Shown here: one piece after another, positions 22,676 to 31,346 of the stretch
Position numbering within the stretch: position 1 is the first letter of the stretch
Layout: every line of letters starts with the position of its first letter
NCBI RefSeq assembly: GCF_004135385.1
Contig: NZ_CP035493.1
Span: forward strand, 124,001-188,000
Source of the DNA: Xylanimonas protaetiae
Lineage (GTDB): Bacteria; Actinomycetota; Actinomycetes; Actinomycetales; Cellulomonadaceae
Reading direction: 5' to 3'
Length of the DNA stretch: 64,000 nt
Program-made: the position numbers and the translations under genes
Notes under the pieces: generated by a model
What the model was told of the DNA's origin: nothing
The model's input: the letters and a program-made list of their open reading frames with translations, nothing else
Database searches by the model: none

Positions 22676-23440
22676 TCAAGGACATGGCCCCTGCGTCCAG
22701 GGGCAGATCTCGGGGTCGAAGTCCGGTGTCGACAAGTGCCTCCTTGCCCACTGCTGCGTGGTCTGCTCCCATCCCTCGGAGAGCCAGCGAGCGAGCACCA
22801 AGAGCGAGACTTGGGTGGCGCCAGCCGCGCGTAGTGCTAGTGCCGCTGATGTGGCGTGCCCGCCACCAGTCCACGTGTCGTCGATCACGAGCACGTGACG
22901 TCCCACACCGCTAGCGCTCGCTGTGTAATGGGCTGGGTTGACCTCCCGGGGATTCGACGAGGCCGTGGCGGCGGTCAGGGTGACTTCGATCGCTTCGGGT
23001 CGCGCCAACTTGCTCACGATGTCGTTGAGCGGGTGCGTTGGCTCGCCGGGCCTTGGAGGAAGCGATGGGACTGTCGCCCACGCCGAGACTCGGGTGCCAG
23101 TCAAGGCTCCCGGACACTGGACGTGGCCCAGGAGGCCGAGTGCTGACATCAGGGCGACCGTTTGGCGGTGGACCTGCGACGGGATGTGCGGGTTCTTGTA
23201 TCCGCGCATGAGGTGCCCGGACTGGGTGATCGGGGCGAGGTAGCTTGCGTAGGCCATCACTCCGAGCAGGTCTGGACCATCGGCGTAGGACATCAGCGTG
23301 CGGCAGCGTCCACACACGGGCCGTGACAGCGTCGGCGTGAAGCATCGGGCGCACGTGCCCTCTAGCCGCGGGTTGCGGAGGAAGCCGCCGGCCGTGGCCG
23401 TGAGCGCTGGTTTGACCCGGGCTACGCGCGGGTCTGTCAC
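22676..23440 (-). CDS. ComF-like phosphoribosyltransferase (second paralog of the operon)
   Basis: 254 residues. N-terminal zinc ribbon CARCFTPTLSRPVCGRCRTL (two CxxC), then a phosphoribosyltransferase domain with PRPP-binding loop VLVIDDTWTGGGHATSAALA about residue 187. ComF-type proteins bind PRPP-like ligands; in competent bacteria ComF helps handle incoming DNA. The GTG start overlaps the stop of the DprA-like gene (GTGA), so the two are translationally coupled. The chromosomal ComF/DprA pair of this genome would be elsewhere; this copy sits in an accessory region. Function inferred as part of the three-gene module. Confidence 0.82.
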   Translation of the reverse strand: MTDPRVARVKPALTATAGGFLRNPRLEGTCARCFTPTLSRPVCGRCRTLMSYADGPDLLGVMAYASYLAPITQSGHLMRGYKNPHIPSQVHRQTVALMSALGLLGHVQCPGALTGTRVSAWATVPSLPPRPGEPTHPLNDIVSKLARPEAIEVTLTAATASSNPREVNPAHYTASASGVGRHVLVIDDTWTGGGHATSAALALRAAGATQVSLLVLARWLSEGWEQTTQQWARRHLSTPDFDPEICPWTQGPCP

Positions 23441-24390
23441 AGGCCGGCGCCCAGGAGGTCAACCAGGAGGCGGTCGACCTCGTTCTCCTTGTCGAGAACT
23501 GAGCCGATCTGGTCCAGCGCTTCTTGGTATCCGTGAGCTACGTGAACGCCAGGACGGCCGGCGAGAGCCTTTGCCCAATCGTTCGTGGCCACGACGTGGT
23601 CAGTGAGGACGACCGGTCGGCCATGCTCAACGGCCATGCGTGCCTGAGCACGAGCGCCGCTCTTCTCGCTAGCCTCCACGACAACTGTGGCGCGGCCGTA
23701 TCCCGACATAACGGCGTTCCGCATCAGGAAGTTGTGCTGCTGTGGGGGTGCGTCGGGCCAGAACTGCGAGAGAACGAGGCCCCGCTCCATAATCTGACGC
23801 TGCAGCGCCCGGTTCTCAGCGGGGTACTGCCTGCTGATTCCCGTACCAATGATGGCAACCGTACGTCCCCCCGCCGCAAGCGCGGCGGTGTGCGCCGCGG
23901 CATCGACACCCGCAGCAAGACCAGAGAGCACCGTCACGTGCATACGAGCCAGCGCGTCGGCAAGCGCGGAGGCGATGCCGAGCCCCCGATCTGAGGCCTT
24001 CCGGGAGCCGACAACGGCGATCGCGGCGTCATCGGCGAGCAGCTGTCCGGCGGCGAAGAGGAAAGGTGGGGCCTGATGGATCTCCCGGAGGCGCGCGGGG
24101 TAGTCCTGGTCGAGGATCCCGATCAGTCGGTAGCCGGCCTCGACCCAGGTCCCGACGTCGGCGAGCGCCTGGTTGTACGCATCAACGAGATCGGGGTCCG
24201 GTAGGAGCGACTCATTGGTTCTGTCGTGCCAGACTGCGAGTGCGCTGCCGCGCTCCAGGACGCGCTCGGTCACGGAGGCCCATCTCTCGCCCTTGCGGAG
24301 CGTGCGGAGCAGCGCGACCAGCGCGGCGTTCTCCTCCGTTGCTGCGGCCATATGGCCAGAGTAGGCCAGGCTCTGCGTGTGGCTCACCAT
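23437..24390 (-). CDS. DprA/Smf-like Rossmann-fold DNA-processing protein
   Basis: 317 residues from the ATG at 24390 (GGAGG six bases upstream). A helical N-terminus is followed by the DprA Rossmann core: AIAVVGSRKASDRGLG, VLSGLAAGVDAAAHTAAL, VAIIGTGISRQYPAENRAL, and HNFLMRNAVMSGYGRATVVVEAS with SGARAQARMAVEHGR. The core binds ssDNA in DprA and nucleotides in related SLOG proteins. The C-terminal winged helix of full-length DprA is not evident. It lies between two ComF-like phosphoribosyltransferases in one operon, which suggests a specialised role such as phage or plasmid defence rather than transformation. Confidence 0.87.
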   Translation of the reverse strand: MVSHTQSLAYSGHMAAATEENAALVALLRTLRKGERWASVTERVLERGSALAVWHDRTNESLLPDPDLVDAYNQALADVGTWVEAGYRLIGILDQDYPARLREIHQAPPFLFAAGQLLADDAAIAVVGSRKASDRGLGIASALADALARMHVTVLSGLAAGVDAAAHTAALAAGGRTVAIIGTGISRQYPAENRALQRQIMERGLVLSQFWPDAPPQQHNFLMRNAVMSGYGRATVVVEASEKSGARAQARMAVEHGRPVVLTDHVVATNDWAKALAGRPGVHVAHGYQEALDQIGSVLDKENEVDRLLVDLLGAGL

Positions 24391-24440
24391 CGTTGACCTC
24401 CAGCATGTCTGATGCCCAGTCTTCCGTCGGCCACTGACAC

Positions 24441-25259
24441 TCATCGGCCGTGAGCTCGGGCACAGAGGACGCAGTCGTCCAGGATCCACCGTGCGGTTCG
24501 CTGCTCGTCGTAGATGGCTCGGGTACTTCCGAAGTTGTTGCCGATGTTGAGCTGGCGCCCGAGCGTGACGACCGTTACGTGACGTGCCCCGGCGGCTTTG
24601 AGGGCTGCAGCGGCGCTGGCGGCTGACGAGCCGGACGTCCACGTATCGTCGAGCAGGAGGACCGAGGCACCGCCGACGACGTGCGGGTTCGTCGAGTACG
24701 CCTCGGGCTTGAGTTCACCGCGCCCCGGTCGGGTTGTACTTCGATCGCGTGCGATGGCATCGAGGCGCCAGTTGAAGATATCGAGGACAGGGTCGTTCGC
24801 GACCACGTCGCGCAGGAGATTGCCGAGATGGTCGAACGGGCGGCTCGGGTTGCCTGACGGGATGAGGGTGGCGAGATCGACCCCGCCCGATACACCCTCA
24901 ATGCAGTCTGCATGCTTGCCTACGAACAGGGTGAGGAGGGACGCCAGGGGCATCCTCAGCCAGTTGACGTTGCGATCCTTGTAGCGGTGAAGCATCGACT
25001 CCAGGCCGGCATCCAGGCTGTAGGTGATCGGTACCAGGGCGTCCACCGCGTCGCCGTAGGTGCGGCACTGCCAGCAAACTGGCCATGCGTTCCCCGCCTC
25101 GCGGTAGCTGGACGATCCGTAGCAGCGCTCGCAGCTGAGTGGATGGCGGGGCGCGACCGGGACCAGAGTTTCGCCCTGCTCATCGAGCCAGTCCAGCCAA
25201 CTCTGCGTACTGTGCGCACGTTCGACGATGGCTGGGCGTGCGAAGTCGCGGTACGCCAC
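24441..25259 (-). CDS. ComF-like phosphoribosyltransferase (first gene of the operon)
   Basis: 272 residues from a GTG. Zinc-binding CERC and CWQC pairs near residues 44-72, then a divergent central part and the PRPP loop VLLLDDTWTSGSSAASAAAA about residue 202, followed by VTVVTLGRQ. Same architecture as the protein encoded at 22676 but clearly diverged from it, so it is an ancient paralog rather than a recent duplicate. First gene of the minus-strand operon PRTase, DprA-like, PRTase. The IS1634-family element lies about 130 bp upstream of the start. Confidence 0.82.
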   Translation of the reverse strand: MAYRDFARPAIVERAHSTQSWLDWLDEQGETLVPVAPRHPLSCERCYGSSSYREAGNAWPVCWQCRTYGDAVDALVPITYSLDAGLESMLHRYKDRNVNWLRMPLASLLTLFVGKHADCIEGVSGGVDLATLIPSGNPSRPFDHLGNLLRDVVANDPVLDIFNWRLDAIARDRSTTRPGRGELKPEAYSTNPHVVGGASVLLLDDTWTSGSSAASAAAALKAAGARHVTVVTLGRQLNIGNNFGSTRAIYDEQRTARWILDDCVLCARAHGR

Positions 25260-25308
25260 TTGGCCTTCACCTCCGGTCGAAGGCTAGTCGACCAGGCAGT
25301 GAGAGGTC

Positions 25309-25389
25309 TCGAAAGCCCGAGGATTCACCCGTTGATCGCGGCAAGCGGGAGGCAATCTGCACGGCTGGACCACCTGGCAGCACCGACAC
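25309..25389. repeat. 81-bp direct repeat, left copy (target duplication of the IS)
   Basis: Begins TCGAAAGCCCGAGGATTCAC and ends GCAGCACCGACAC; identical to 27154-27234. The last base may belong to the IS end. Interpreted as a long target-site duplication. Confidence 0.9.
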
Positions 25390-27153
25390 CTGACTTCGGT
25401 CAGGTTCTCCACAGCCCGCGATCCGCAGTTCTCTGACCTGCGGTGATGGTCGTGGCTCTGTGGGTTAGTGTCCTCCTGGAGGCACTAAGTACGCTGCCGG
25501 GGTGGTGTGGGTTCGGCGGGTGAGGACGGCGTCGGGTGCGACGGCGGTCCAGATCGTCGAGTCCGTGAACGGGCGGCGGCGGATCGTGCGGCATGTCGGG
25601 TCGGCGCATGACGAGGTCGCGCTCGGCCTGTTGATGGATGAGGCGGCCGATCTGATCAAGGGTGACCAGCAGTTGGAGCTCGACCTTGGCCTGCAGGCCG
25701 TGTCGAGGTACGCCCCGTTGATTCCCGTCCCGCAGCCGCCGGCCCTGTTCGGGCAGACGCCCTCCCGTGCGCGTGGGTGGATGCCCGCGCCCCTGCTGCG
25801 GCGCTCGTTCTCCCGGATCCTGTACGACGCGATCGGGGGCGTGTTCGACGAGCTCGGTTTCGACATCGTCGGCGACGACACCTTCCGCGACCTGGTGATC
25901 GCGCGGATCGTGGAGCCGACCTCGCTGCTCGACGTCGACCGGGTCCTGTCCGACCTGGGCCGGGTCGCCGCGTCGCTGTCCACGCGGAAGCGGACGTTGA
26001 AGCGGGCGCAGGACGGCCGGTACCGGGACCTGATCGCGAAGGCGTGCTTCACGTTCGCGCAGGCCAGCGATGATGTGTCCCTCGTGCTGTATGACGTGAC
26101 CACGCTCTACTTCGAAGCGGAGAAGGAAGACGACCTGCGCAAGGTCGGCTACTCCAAAGAACGTCGCGTCGACCCGCAGATCGTCGTCGGCCTCCTCGTA
26201 GACAGGACCGGGTTCCCCCTCGAGATCGGCTGCTTCGAGGGGAACAAGGCCGAAACGCTCACGATCCTGCCCGTCATCAAGTCCTTCCAAGCCAGGCACG
26301 GCATCGAGGGCATGGTCATCGTCGCGGACGCCGGCATGCTCTCCGGTGCGAACCTGCGCGAGCTCGACGACGCCGGGTTCTCCTTCATCGTCGGCTCCCG
26401 CCAGACCACCGCGCCCCTCGACCTGGCCTCGCACTACCGGTGGCACGGCACCGTGTTCACCGACGGGCAGATGATCGACACGATCACCCCCAAGCACCGC
26501 GGCGCGACGCCCGTCAATGACGTCAACGTCAAGGCCGAGCCCGTGTGGACGAAGACCGGGACCCCGGCGTCATGGCGGGCCGTGTGGGCCTACTCCGCGA
26601 AGAGGTTCGCGAGAGACAACCGGACCCTGACCGCGCAGGAGGACCGCGCCCGATCAGTCATCGACGGTGACAAGCCCGCCCGCGCCACCCGGTTCGTCAA
26701 GACCACCGGAACCGCCCGCACCCTCGACGAGACCGCCCTGGCCAGGGCGCGGAAGGTCGCCGGCCTCAAGGGCTACGTCACGAACATCCCCGCCACGGTC
26801 ATGGCCCCAGGCGAGGTCATCTCCAGCTACCACGATCTGTGGCACGTCGAGCAGTCCTTCCGGATGTCGAAGACAGACCTGCAGGCCAGACCCTTCTTCG
26901 CGAGGACACGCGACGCGATCGAAGCCCACCTCACCATCGTCTTCACCGCGCTGGCCGTCTCCCGCACGATCCAGGACCGCACCGGACTGTCCATCCGGAA
27001 AGTCCTGCGCGAGCTACGACCACTGCGCTCCGCGACCATCGAGATCAACGGCGTCATCCGCGACGCCGAACCCGCCATCCCCGCCGACAAGCAGGCCATC
27101 CTCGACGCGATCAGGAAGCCCGCAAGGCACTAAGGCTCTTGACCCAAGTCAGG
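25389..27153 (+). mobile_element. IS1634-family insertion sequence
   Basis: About 1765 bp with one transposase gene. Its ends match as imperfect inverted repeats, CCTGACTTCGGTCAGG on the left and CCTGACTTGGGTCAAG read inward from the right. Flanked by an 81-bp direct repeat. It separates the DprA/PRTase operon from its upstream region and from the orphan gene at 27407. Confidence 0.9.
25502..27133 (+). CDS. IS1634-family DDE transposase
   Basis: 543 residues, full length for the family, GTG start. The N-terminal part carries RRIVRHVGSAHDEVALGLL, common to this IS4-related family. DDE residues are plausible in VLYDVTTLYFEAE (first Asp), VIVADAGMLSGANL (second Asp) and WHVEQSFRMSKTDLQ (Glu), so the enzyme looks intact. 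It lies centrally in the element with about 110 bp to the left end. Confidence 0.93.
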   Translation: MVWVRRVRTASGATAVQIVESVNGRRRIVRHVGSAHDEVALGLLMDEAADLIKGDQQLELDLGLQAVSRYAPLIPVPQPPALFGQTPSRARGWMPAPLLRRSFSRILYDAIGGVFDELGFDIVGDDTFRDLVIARIVEPTSLLDVDRVLSDLGRVAASLSTRKRTLKRAQDGRYRDLIAKACFTFAQASDDVSLVLYDVTTLYFEAEKEDDLRKVGYSKERRVDPQIVVGLLVDRTGFPLEIGCFEGNKAETLTILPVIKSFQARHGIEGMVIVADAGMLSGANLRELDDAGFSFIVGSRQTTAPLDLASHYRWHGTVFTDGQMIDTITPKHRGATPVNDVNVKAEPVWTKTGTPASWRAVWAYSAKRFARDNRTLTAQEDRARSVIDGDKPARATRFVKTTGTARTLDETALARARKVAGLKGYVTNIPATVMAPGEVISSYHDLWHVEQSFRMSKTDLQARPFFARTRDAIEAHLTIVFTALAVSRTIQDRTGLSIRKVLRELRPLRSATIEINGVIRDAEPAIPADKQAILDAIRKPARH

Positions 27154-27234
27154 TCGAAAGCCCGAGGATTCACCCGTTGATCGCGGCAAGCGGGAGGCAA
27201 TCTGCACGGCTGGACCACCTGGCAGCACCGACAC
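27154..27234. repeat. 81-bp direct repeat, right copy
   Basis: Exact copy of 25309-25389. The 172 bases from here to the next gene stop at 27407 contain no feature I can support. Confidence 0.9.
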
Positions 27235-27406
27235 GACCGCCGCACGCGTGCGCGACTGGGTGTGCGTCAAGATTGTGGTTCCGCAATCAGCCGCCCTCGA
27301 CGCCGGCGACCAGCCCCAACAGACGTGGACCTTGGCCTCATAGCGGGCGACCACGTCGCGGTCTCGAACGGCCGCCAGGAGCTCGCCGTCGCGGGCGCCG
27401 GCGATG

Positions 27407-28249
27407 CTACTCGGTGGAGTAGTTGGCGCGAACCCACTCGCGCATCTGGGCGCTGGTCTCATCCGTAAGCAACTGCTTGAGGGGCGCTGCGATCAGAGGC
27501 CAGAGACAGTAGCGGATGACAGCGGGGTGGCGGTCGGGGTCCGGGCACATGATCAGGCCAAAGAACCGCAGGTAGCGAGTGACGGCGTCCTCGCCGATCT
27601 TCTTGATGGCTTCCAGCACGCTCTTCAGCGCAGCCTTGACGACGACTGTCAGCCATGGGAAGTGCCCAAGGCTGAAGGCGGTACGCCGCGCGTTGGTACG
27701 GGAGGCAATGTCCTGGGCGCTGGTGTCAGCCCGTTCGCGTGCGCTGTCCGACCCGCCTAATTCGGCCATCACCGCATCGACGAGACTATCCAACGTCACC
27801 CCCACGAGTTCAAAGGTCTTGTCGTAGAACTTGCATATCGCGGCCATCACGACGCACCAGAAGTGATTGCCCGGCCGCCTGGCATTCTCTCCCTTCAACC
27901 GAGCCTCGATAGCGTGGGCGACCTCCGAGGAAACACCGCGTGCGAGCGCTTCCACTGCGTCGACCTGGCCATCCTGGTTGATCTGCTCGATAAGAACACA
28001 GATCAGCTCGGACATGATGGCGTCGAGCACGGCGCGGCGATCCTTTGCGGACTTCACGCCCTGGGGGCGTCGCTTCGCCTCGGGCAGTGTCGTCCATCGA
28101 CGCGGTTCGGCAGCCTGGCGCGCTGCCTCGCGACTCTCGCGATCGGCCGAAGTGATCGCATCGATGAGCGTGCCGCCGTGCCGCGCGTTCCCGCACTGAC
28201 ACCGGCACGTGCGGCCCGCCGCATTCTCGCAACTGGAAGTATGTGCCAC
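27407..28249 (-). CDS. Orphan protein with N-terminal CxCxCG cluster
   Basis: 280 residues from the GTG at 28249, which has AAGGGG about seven bases upstream; the longer frame from 28369 has no ribosome site. The start SSCENAAGRTCRCQCGNARHGG holds closely spaced Cys/His that may bind metal, a signature seen in various actinobacterial accessory proteins. The rest is helical, with FWCVVMAAICKFYDKTF and KSVLEAIKKIGEDAVTRYLRFFG, and hydrophobic patches near the C-terminus. No known family recognised. Lower G+C than the chromosomal part supports horizontal origin. Before the IS insertion it lay directly upstream of the DprA/PRTase operon in the same orientation. Confidence 0.7.
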   Translation of the reverse strand: MAHTSSCENAAGRTCRCQCGNARHGGTLIDAITSADRESREAARQAAEPRRWTTLPEAKRRPQGVKSAKDRRAVLDAIMSELICVLIEQINQDGQVDAVEALARGVSSEVAHAIEARLKGENARRPGNHFWCVVMAAICKFYDKTFELVGVTLDSLVDAVMAELGGSDSARERADTSAQDIASRTNARRTAFSLGHFPWLTVVVKAALKSVLEAIKKIGEDAVTRYLRFFGLIMCPDPDRHPAVIRYCLWPLIAAPLKQLLTDETSAQMREWVRANYSTE

Positions 28250-29011
28250 CGTGACACCCCTTTCTGGTCTCAGGGCGCACTCTACGGCGATGCTGGGACA
28301 TTCCTCGCGAACGCTCTCCATCCGGGTGTGAGTCAGGTTTGTGGTGTCGGTCGGCGTGTGGTGGGCCACAAGAGGTGGTCAGTGAGCACCGAGTGGAGAC
28401 CGTGCTGGATCGACTTGAGGAGCTCGAGCACGTGACCAGCTACTCGAGGGTCGCCAGCAGAAGGGCGTCGGGCGTTCGGCGCAAAGTGAGTCCCCCGCGG
28501 ACTAGGGATGTGGTCGTCTGGCCGCTGTGCGGACCTCGCTGCCGGTTCCGCTGACCACCCGATGTTCGTCTTCCCTAGTCAAAGATCGTTCGGCTGGTCC
28601 TCCCCGCTGGAAATGTGGTGTCGAGGCCCCGAGCACTCAAGCACCGGCAGCGGCACCGCGCCAGACCGCCGGCGATTTGGCCATGCGCAGGTCACGCTCT
28701 CTTCTGGTCCGGAAGCATCTTGCGGCGGGCGATCCACGAGCAGCTCTCTGGGGTGGAACCGACAACACCGTGCGATGGCATAACCATGGACCTTCCACTC
28801 TCCGTCCGGCTGATCCGCAAGCGCTTCTTGACAACCACTCGGACTACTGCCACCGGCACACGATTCCTCGTTATATGGGAAACGACGCGCGTCGCCATCA
28901 TGGCACACAGATCGCGCCAACGAAGCGCGTAGTCGCAGGTTACACCGCAGCATGGCCGTACTCGCGCGGTCCTAGGCCTAGGACCGCTCTCGATGCCCTC
29001 CGGAGGCCCTG
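28250..29011. other. Low-G+C intergenic region without a convincing gene
   Basis: About 760 bases of noticeably lower G+C. Open frames are short and have no codon bias or recognisable motifs. It probably holds promoters for the two divergent flanking genes. The only clear structure is the 22-bp palindrome at 28966-28987. Confidence 0.55.
28966..28987. promoter_or_regulatory. 22-bp perfect palindrome before the DUF2971 gene
   Basis: GCGGTCCTAGG-CCTAGGACCGC, a perfect palindrome without spacer, ending 24 bases before the start codon. The position suits an operator; it may also be a restriction or recombinase site. Confidence 0.6.
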
Positions 29012-29989
29012 ATGAGCAACTCGGAAACCACGTGGGTATGGCACTACACATCACTTCAGACCCTGCGAAAGATTCTGACGACTGGGACACTCCGTGCCAC
29101 TGAGGTGAACTTCCTCAATGATCCGCGCGAGCCGTCAATCGCCCACGATGTGTTCCCGAATGTCTTGAAGAAGTTGGAGGAAGTCCCCGAACTGAAGAGT
29201 TTCTCCTCACGTGCTCGCTCGTTGTACAGGCAAGTTATCGAAACAGGAACGCCCTCCTGGAACGCACCTCTTGTCCGCGGAGCTCCCCGCTACGTGTTCT
29301 GCGCCTCCAGCGACGGCGACAGTTTGTACGCCTGGCGCACCTATGGTTCGGCGGACTCCGTCGGATGTGCGATCGCACTCGATACCAACGAGCACCTTAC
29401 CGTAGTCGGCTCAGCCGCCAACGGAACCGGGCGCGGCACAGCGATCACCAGATGGGCTCCACTGGCATACAACGCCGACGACGTCATTGAGCGTGCCGAG
29501 AAACGGTTGCGTGCCGCCGCAGAGGCCTACAATGACCTCCCTTCCAATGAAGCCTGGCCGATTCTCATCGATGCCATCTGGCAGGCGTGGTCTGAGGTAC
29601 AGGCCACCACGAAAGACTCTTCGTTCTGCGACGAGAAGGAGTGGCGCGTCACCATCGATGATCCGCGCACCGCATCGGTGAAGTTCTCTGACGACGGCCG
29701 AGTTCCACGACCACAGATCGAACTTGCGGGAACGCAAGCGCCAGTCGGCGGGTCGACCCGACCTGCGCTGTTGCCCATCCGTGCTGTGCGGCTGGGACCT
29801 GGCGGAGGCCAGCTGGATCGCACCGCAATTAGGTGGCTACTCGCCACGTGCGGTTACCCCGTCGACGGTGAGGAACGTGAGCGAGAGTGGACGGATCCCA
29901 CCACTGGATTGCCTGACTACTCTTGTGAACCTGACAAGTCGACTAGGGTTGAAATTCTCGACTCAGACCACTTGTTCAGGCGCCCGTAG
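29012..29989 (+). CDS. DUF2971-family protein
   Basis: 325 residues. Hallmarks of DUF2971: WHYTSLQTLRKILTTGTLRA at the start, NFLNDPREPS, YVFCASSDGDSLYAWRTYG, then GCAIALD and a late KEWRVTI. The biochemical role of the family is unknown; members are frequent in accessory and defence-rich islands. Base composition is well below that of the flanking chromosome and codons ending in A/T are common, which indicates recent acquisition. It is a single gene on the plus strand. Confidence 0.83.
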   Translation: MSNSETTWVWHYTSLQTLRKILTTGTLRATEVNFLNDPREPSIAHDVFPNVLKKLEEVPELKSFSSRARSLYRQVIETGTPSWNAPLVRGAPRYVFCASSDGDSLYAWRTYGSADSVGCAIALDTNEHLTVVGSAANGTGRGTAITRWAPLAYNADDVIERAEKRLRAAAEAYNDLPSNEAWPILIDAIWQAWSEVQATTKDSSFCDEKEWRVTIDDPRTASVKFSDDGRVPRPQIELAGTQAPVGGSTRPALLPIRAVRLGPGGGQLDRTAIRWLLATCGYPVDGEEREREWTDPTTGLPDYSCEPDKSTRVEILDSDHLFRRP

Positions 29990-30003
29990 GGTCGCCGCGA
30001 CGT

Positions 30004-30028
30004 GCCACTGCCCGAGTCGAGCAGTGGC
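30004..30028 (+). terminator. Possible terminator stem-loop
   Basis: GCCACTGC and GCAGTGGC pair around a nine-base loop, 15 bases after the DUF2971 stop. No T-tract follows. The rest of the gap to 30191 shows nothing else. Confidence 0.4.
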
Positions 30029-30191
30029 TGCTCCGCTTGTGGCCGCCCCCTGCGCGACGAACCGTCCGCCCGTCGTCAGCCGCGCGCTGACCGTCGTGAC
30101 GGGCGCGAGACGCGAGCGACACGGCTCCCCACTACCGGACCTGTCCGTCGCCACCTCCAACGCCCCGGGTCAACCGCCCCGGTGTCCGGAA

Positions 30192-31346
30192 CTATCCGGC
30201 GGCCAGGTGCACGAGCGGCGGGACGTTGTCGGCGCCGTCCTCCGTCAGCACCGACGCGCGGACGGCATGCGCCACCGACACCATCGCCATGTGGTGATAC
30301 CAACCCTGGTGCGAGCGTCCTTCGTAGTCCGCGGCCCCGAGCTCGCGCGCCATGCCCTCGAACGCACGGTCAGCCTCAGCGACCAGGTCTGTGCGCGCCA
30401 CCGTCGCGGCGACGTCCTCCTCCATGTCCGTCAGCCACACGCCGGCCCAGCCAGCACCGCTCGACCAGAGTCCCACGAGCGTCGCAGCGATCGAACCAGC
30501 CGGACCTCGCAGGACGACGGGCGTGCGGCTGGCGGTCCGCAGGGTCACCCCAGGCACCAGCCGCGCCTGGCCCCGGACGAGTTCCGCAAGGCGCTGGGCG
30601 CGAAACCGCCCCGGCGTGCTACCTAACGGCGGCACGCCGTCCTGGGCCTGCAGGTAGGTGCTGCCAGGGATACGCAGAAGGAACGGCAGGCCCTTGGCGC
30701 GAGCAGCGGCGATGATCAGACCCGGGTCCGCCTCACGGGCATCCATCATGACTGGCACCGTCCGGTCCACCGGGCGCAGAGCCCGGACCAGCGCGGCTGC
30801 GGCATGGGAGGCGGTTGGGCTGTCGTTCCGGACGGGGACGTGCGTCTTCGTCCGCTGCCCTTCGGCCTCATCGCATGTGGCGGCCATGACCATCCGCCAG
30901 TCGACGGGCACCGTGAGCCGCTGCCCCACGAACCACGACGCTAGGACGTGCTGGTGGTTGACCGCTCGGCCCAGGCATGGCACCACCTCGTTCTTCACAC
31001 CGACCGACTGGTCGCCGTGTTTTTCGACGACCATCGGCCGGACAACCCAGCCTCGCGCGACGTCCTCGGCCTGCAACCGGCCGACCAACCGGCCGAGGAC
31101 GTCGCGAGAGGACCAGGTCGAGCGGCTGATGAAGTGATGGAGCCGCTGCTCGTTAGCAGTCTGCTCGCGTTCGCAACTAGCGATCCGACGGACGGTCTTC
31201 CGTCCACTGGCGGCGAGGAGCCCCAGCACGTACTCATGCCCCCGGGTCCGCTGGTCGGACCGCGCCATGCCGGCGAGGACGAGCCGGCACAGCTCGTCCG
31301 CTCGCTCTTGTTCCAGCCGAGCCAAGCCGTCCGTCTCGTACGACAT
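30192..31346 (-). CDS. IS701-like transposase homolog, probably catalytically dead
   Basis: 384 residues from the ATG at 31346 (GGGAG eight bases upstream). The N-terminal RGHEYVLGLLAASGRKTVRRIA, the HHFISRSTWS segment and the C-terminal YEGRSHQGWYHHMAMVSVAHAV match IS701-family transposases. However, the first Asp of the DDE triad, normally in a VxDDTG-like motif, is replaced by MVVEKHGDQSVG; the later VPVMMDAREAD keeps the second Asp. No inverted repeats are evident around it. Such solitary homologs occur near actinobacterial biosynthetic clusters and may act as DNA-binding proteins; here that is inference. Confidence 0.75.
   Translation of the reverse strand: MSYETDGLARLEQERADELCRLVLAGMARSDQRTRGHEYVLGLLAASGRKTVRRIASCEREQTANEQRLHHFISRSTWSSRDVLGRLVGRLQAEDVARGWVVRPMVVEKHGDQSVGVKNEVVPCLGRAVNHQHVLASWFVGQRLTVPVDWRMVMAATCDEAEGQRTKTHVPVRNDSPTASHAAAALVRALRPVDRTVPVMMDAREADPGLIIAAARAKGLPFLLRIPGSTYLQAQDGVPPLGSTPGRFRAQRLAELVRGQARLVPGVTLRTASRTPVVLRGPAGSIAATLVGLWSSGAGWAGVWLTDMEEDVAATVARTDLVAEADRAFEGMARELGAADYEGRSHQGWYHHMAMVSVAHAVRASVLTEDGADNVPPLVHLAAG

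Noticed and set aside
28527-29012. 161-codon frame ending at the DUF2971 start
   Set aside because: No motif, no ribosome site and amino acid composition unlike a folded protein; kept as unassigned intergenic DNA.
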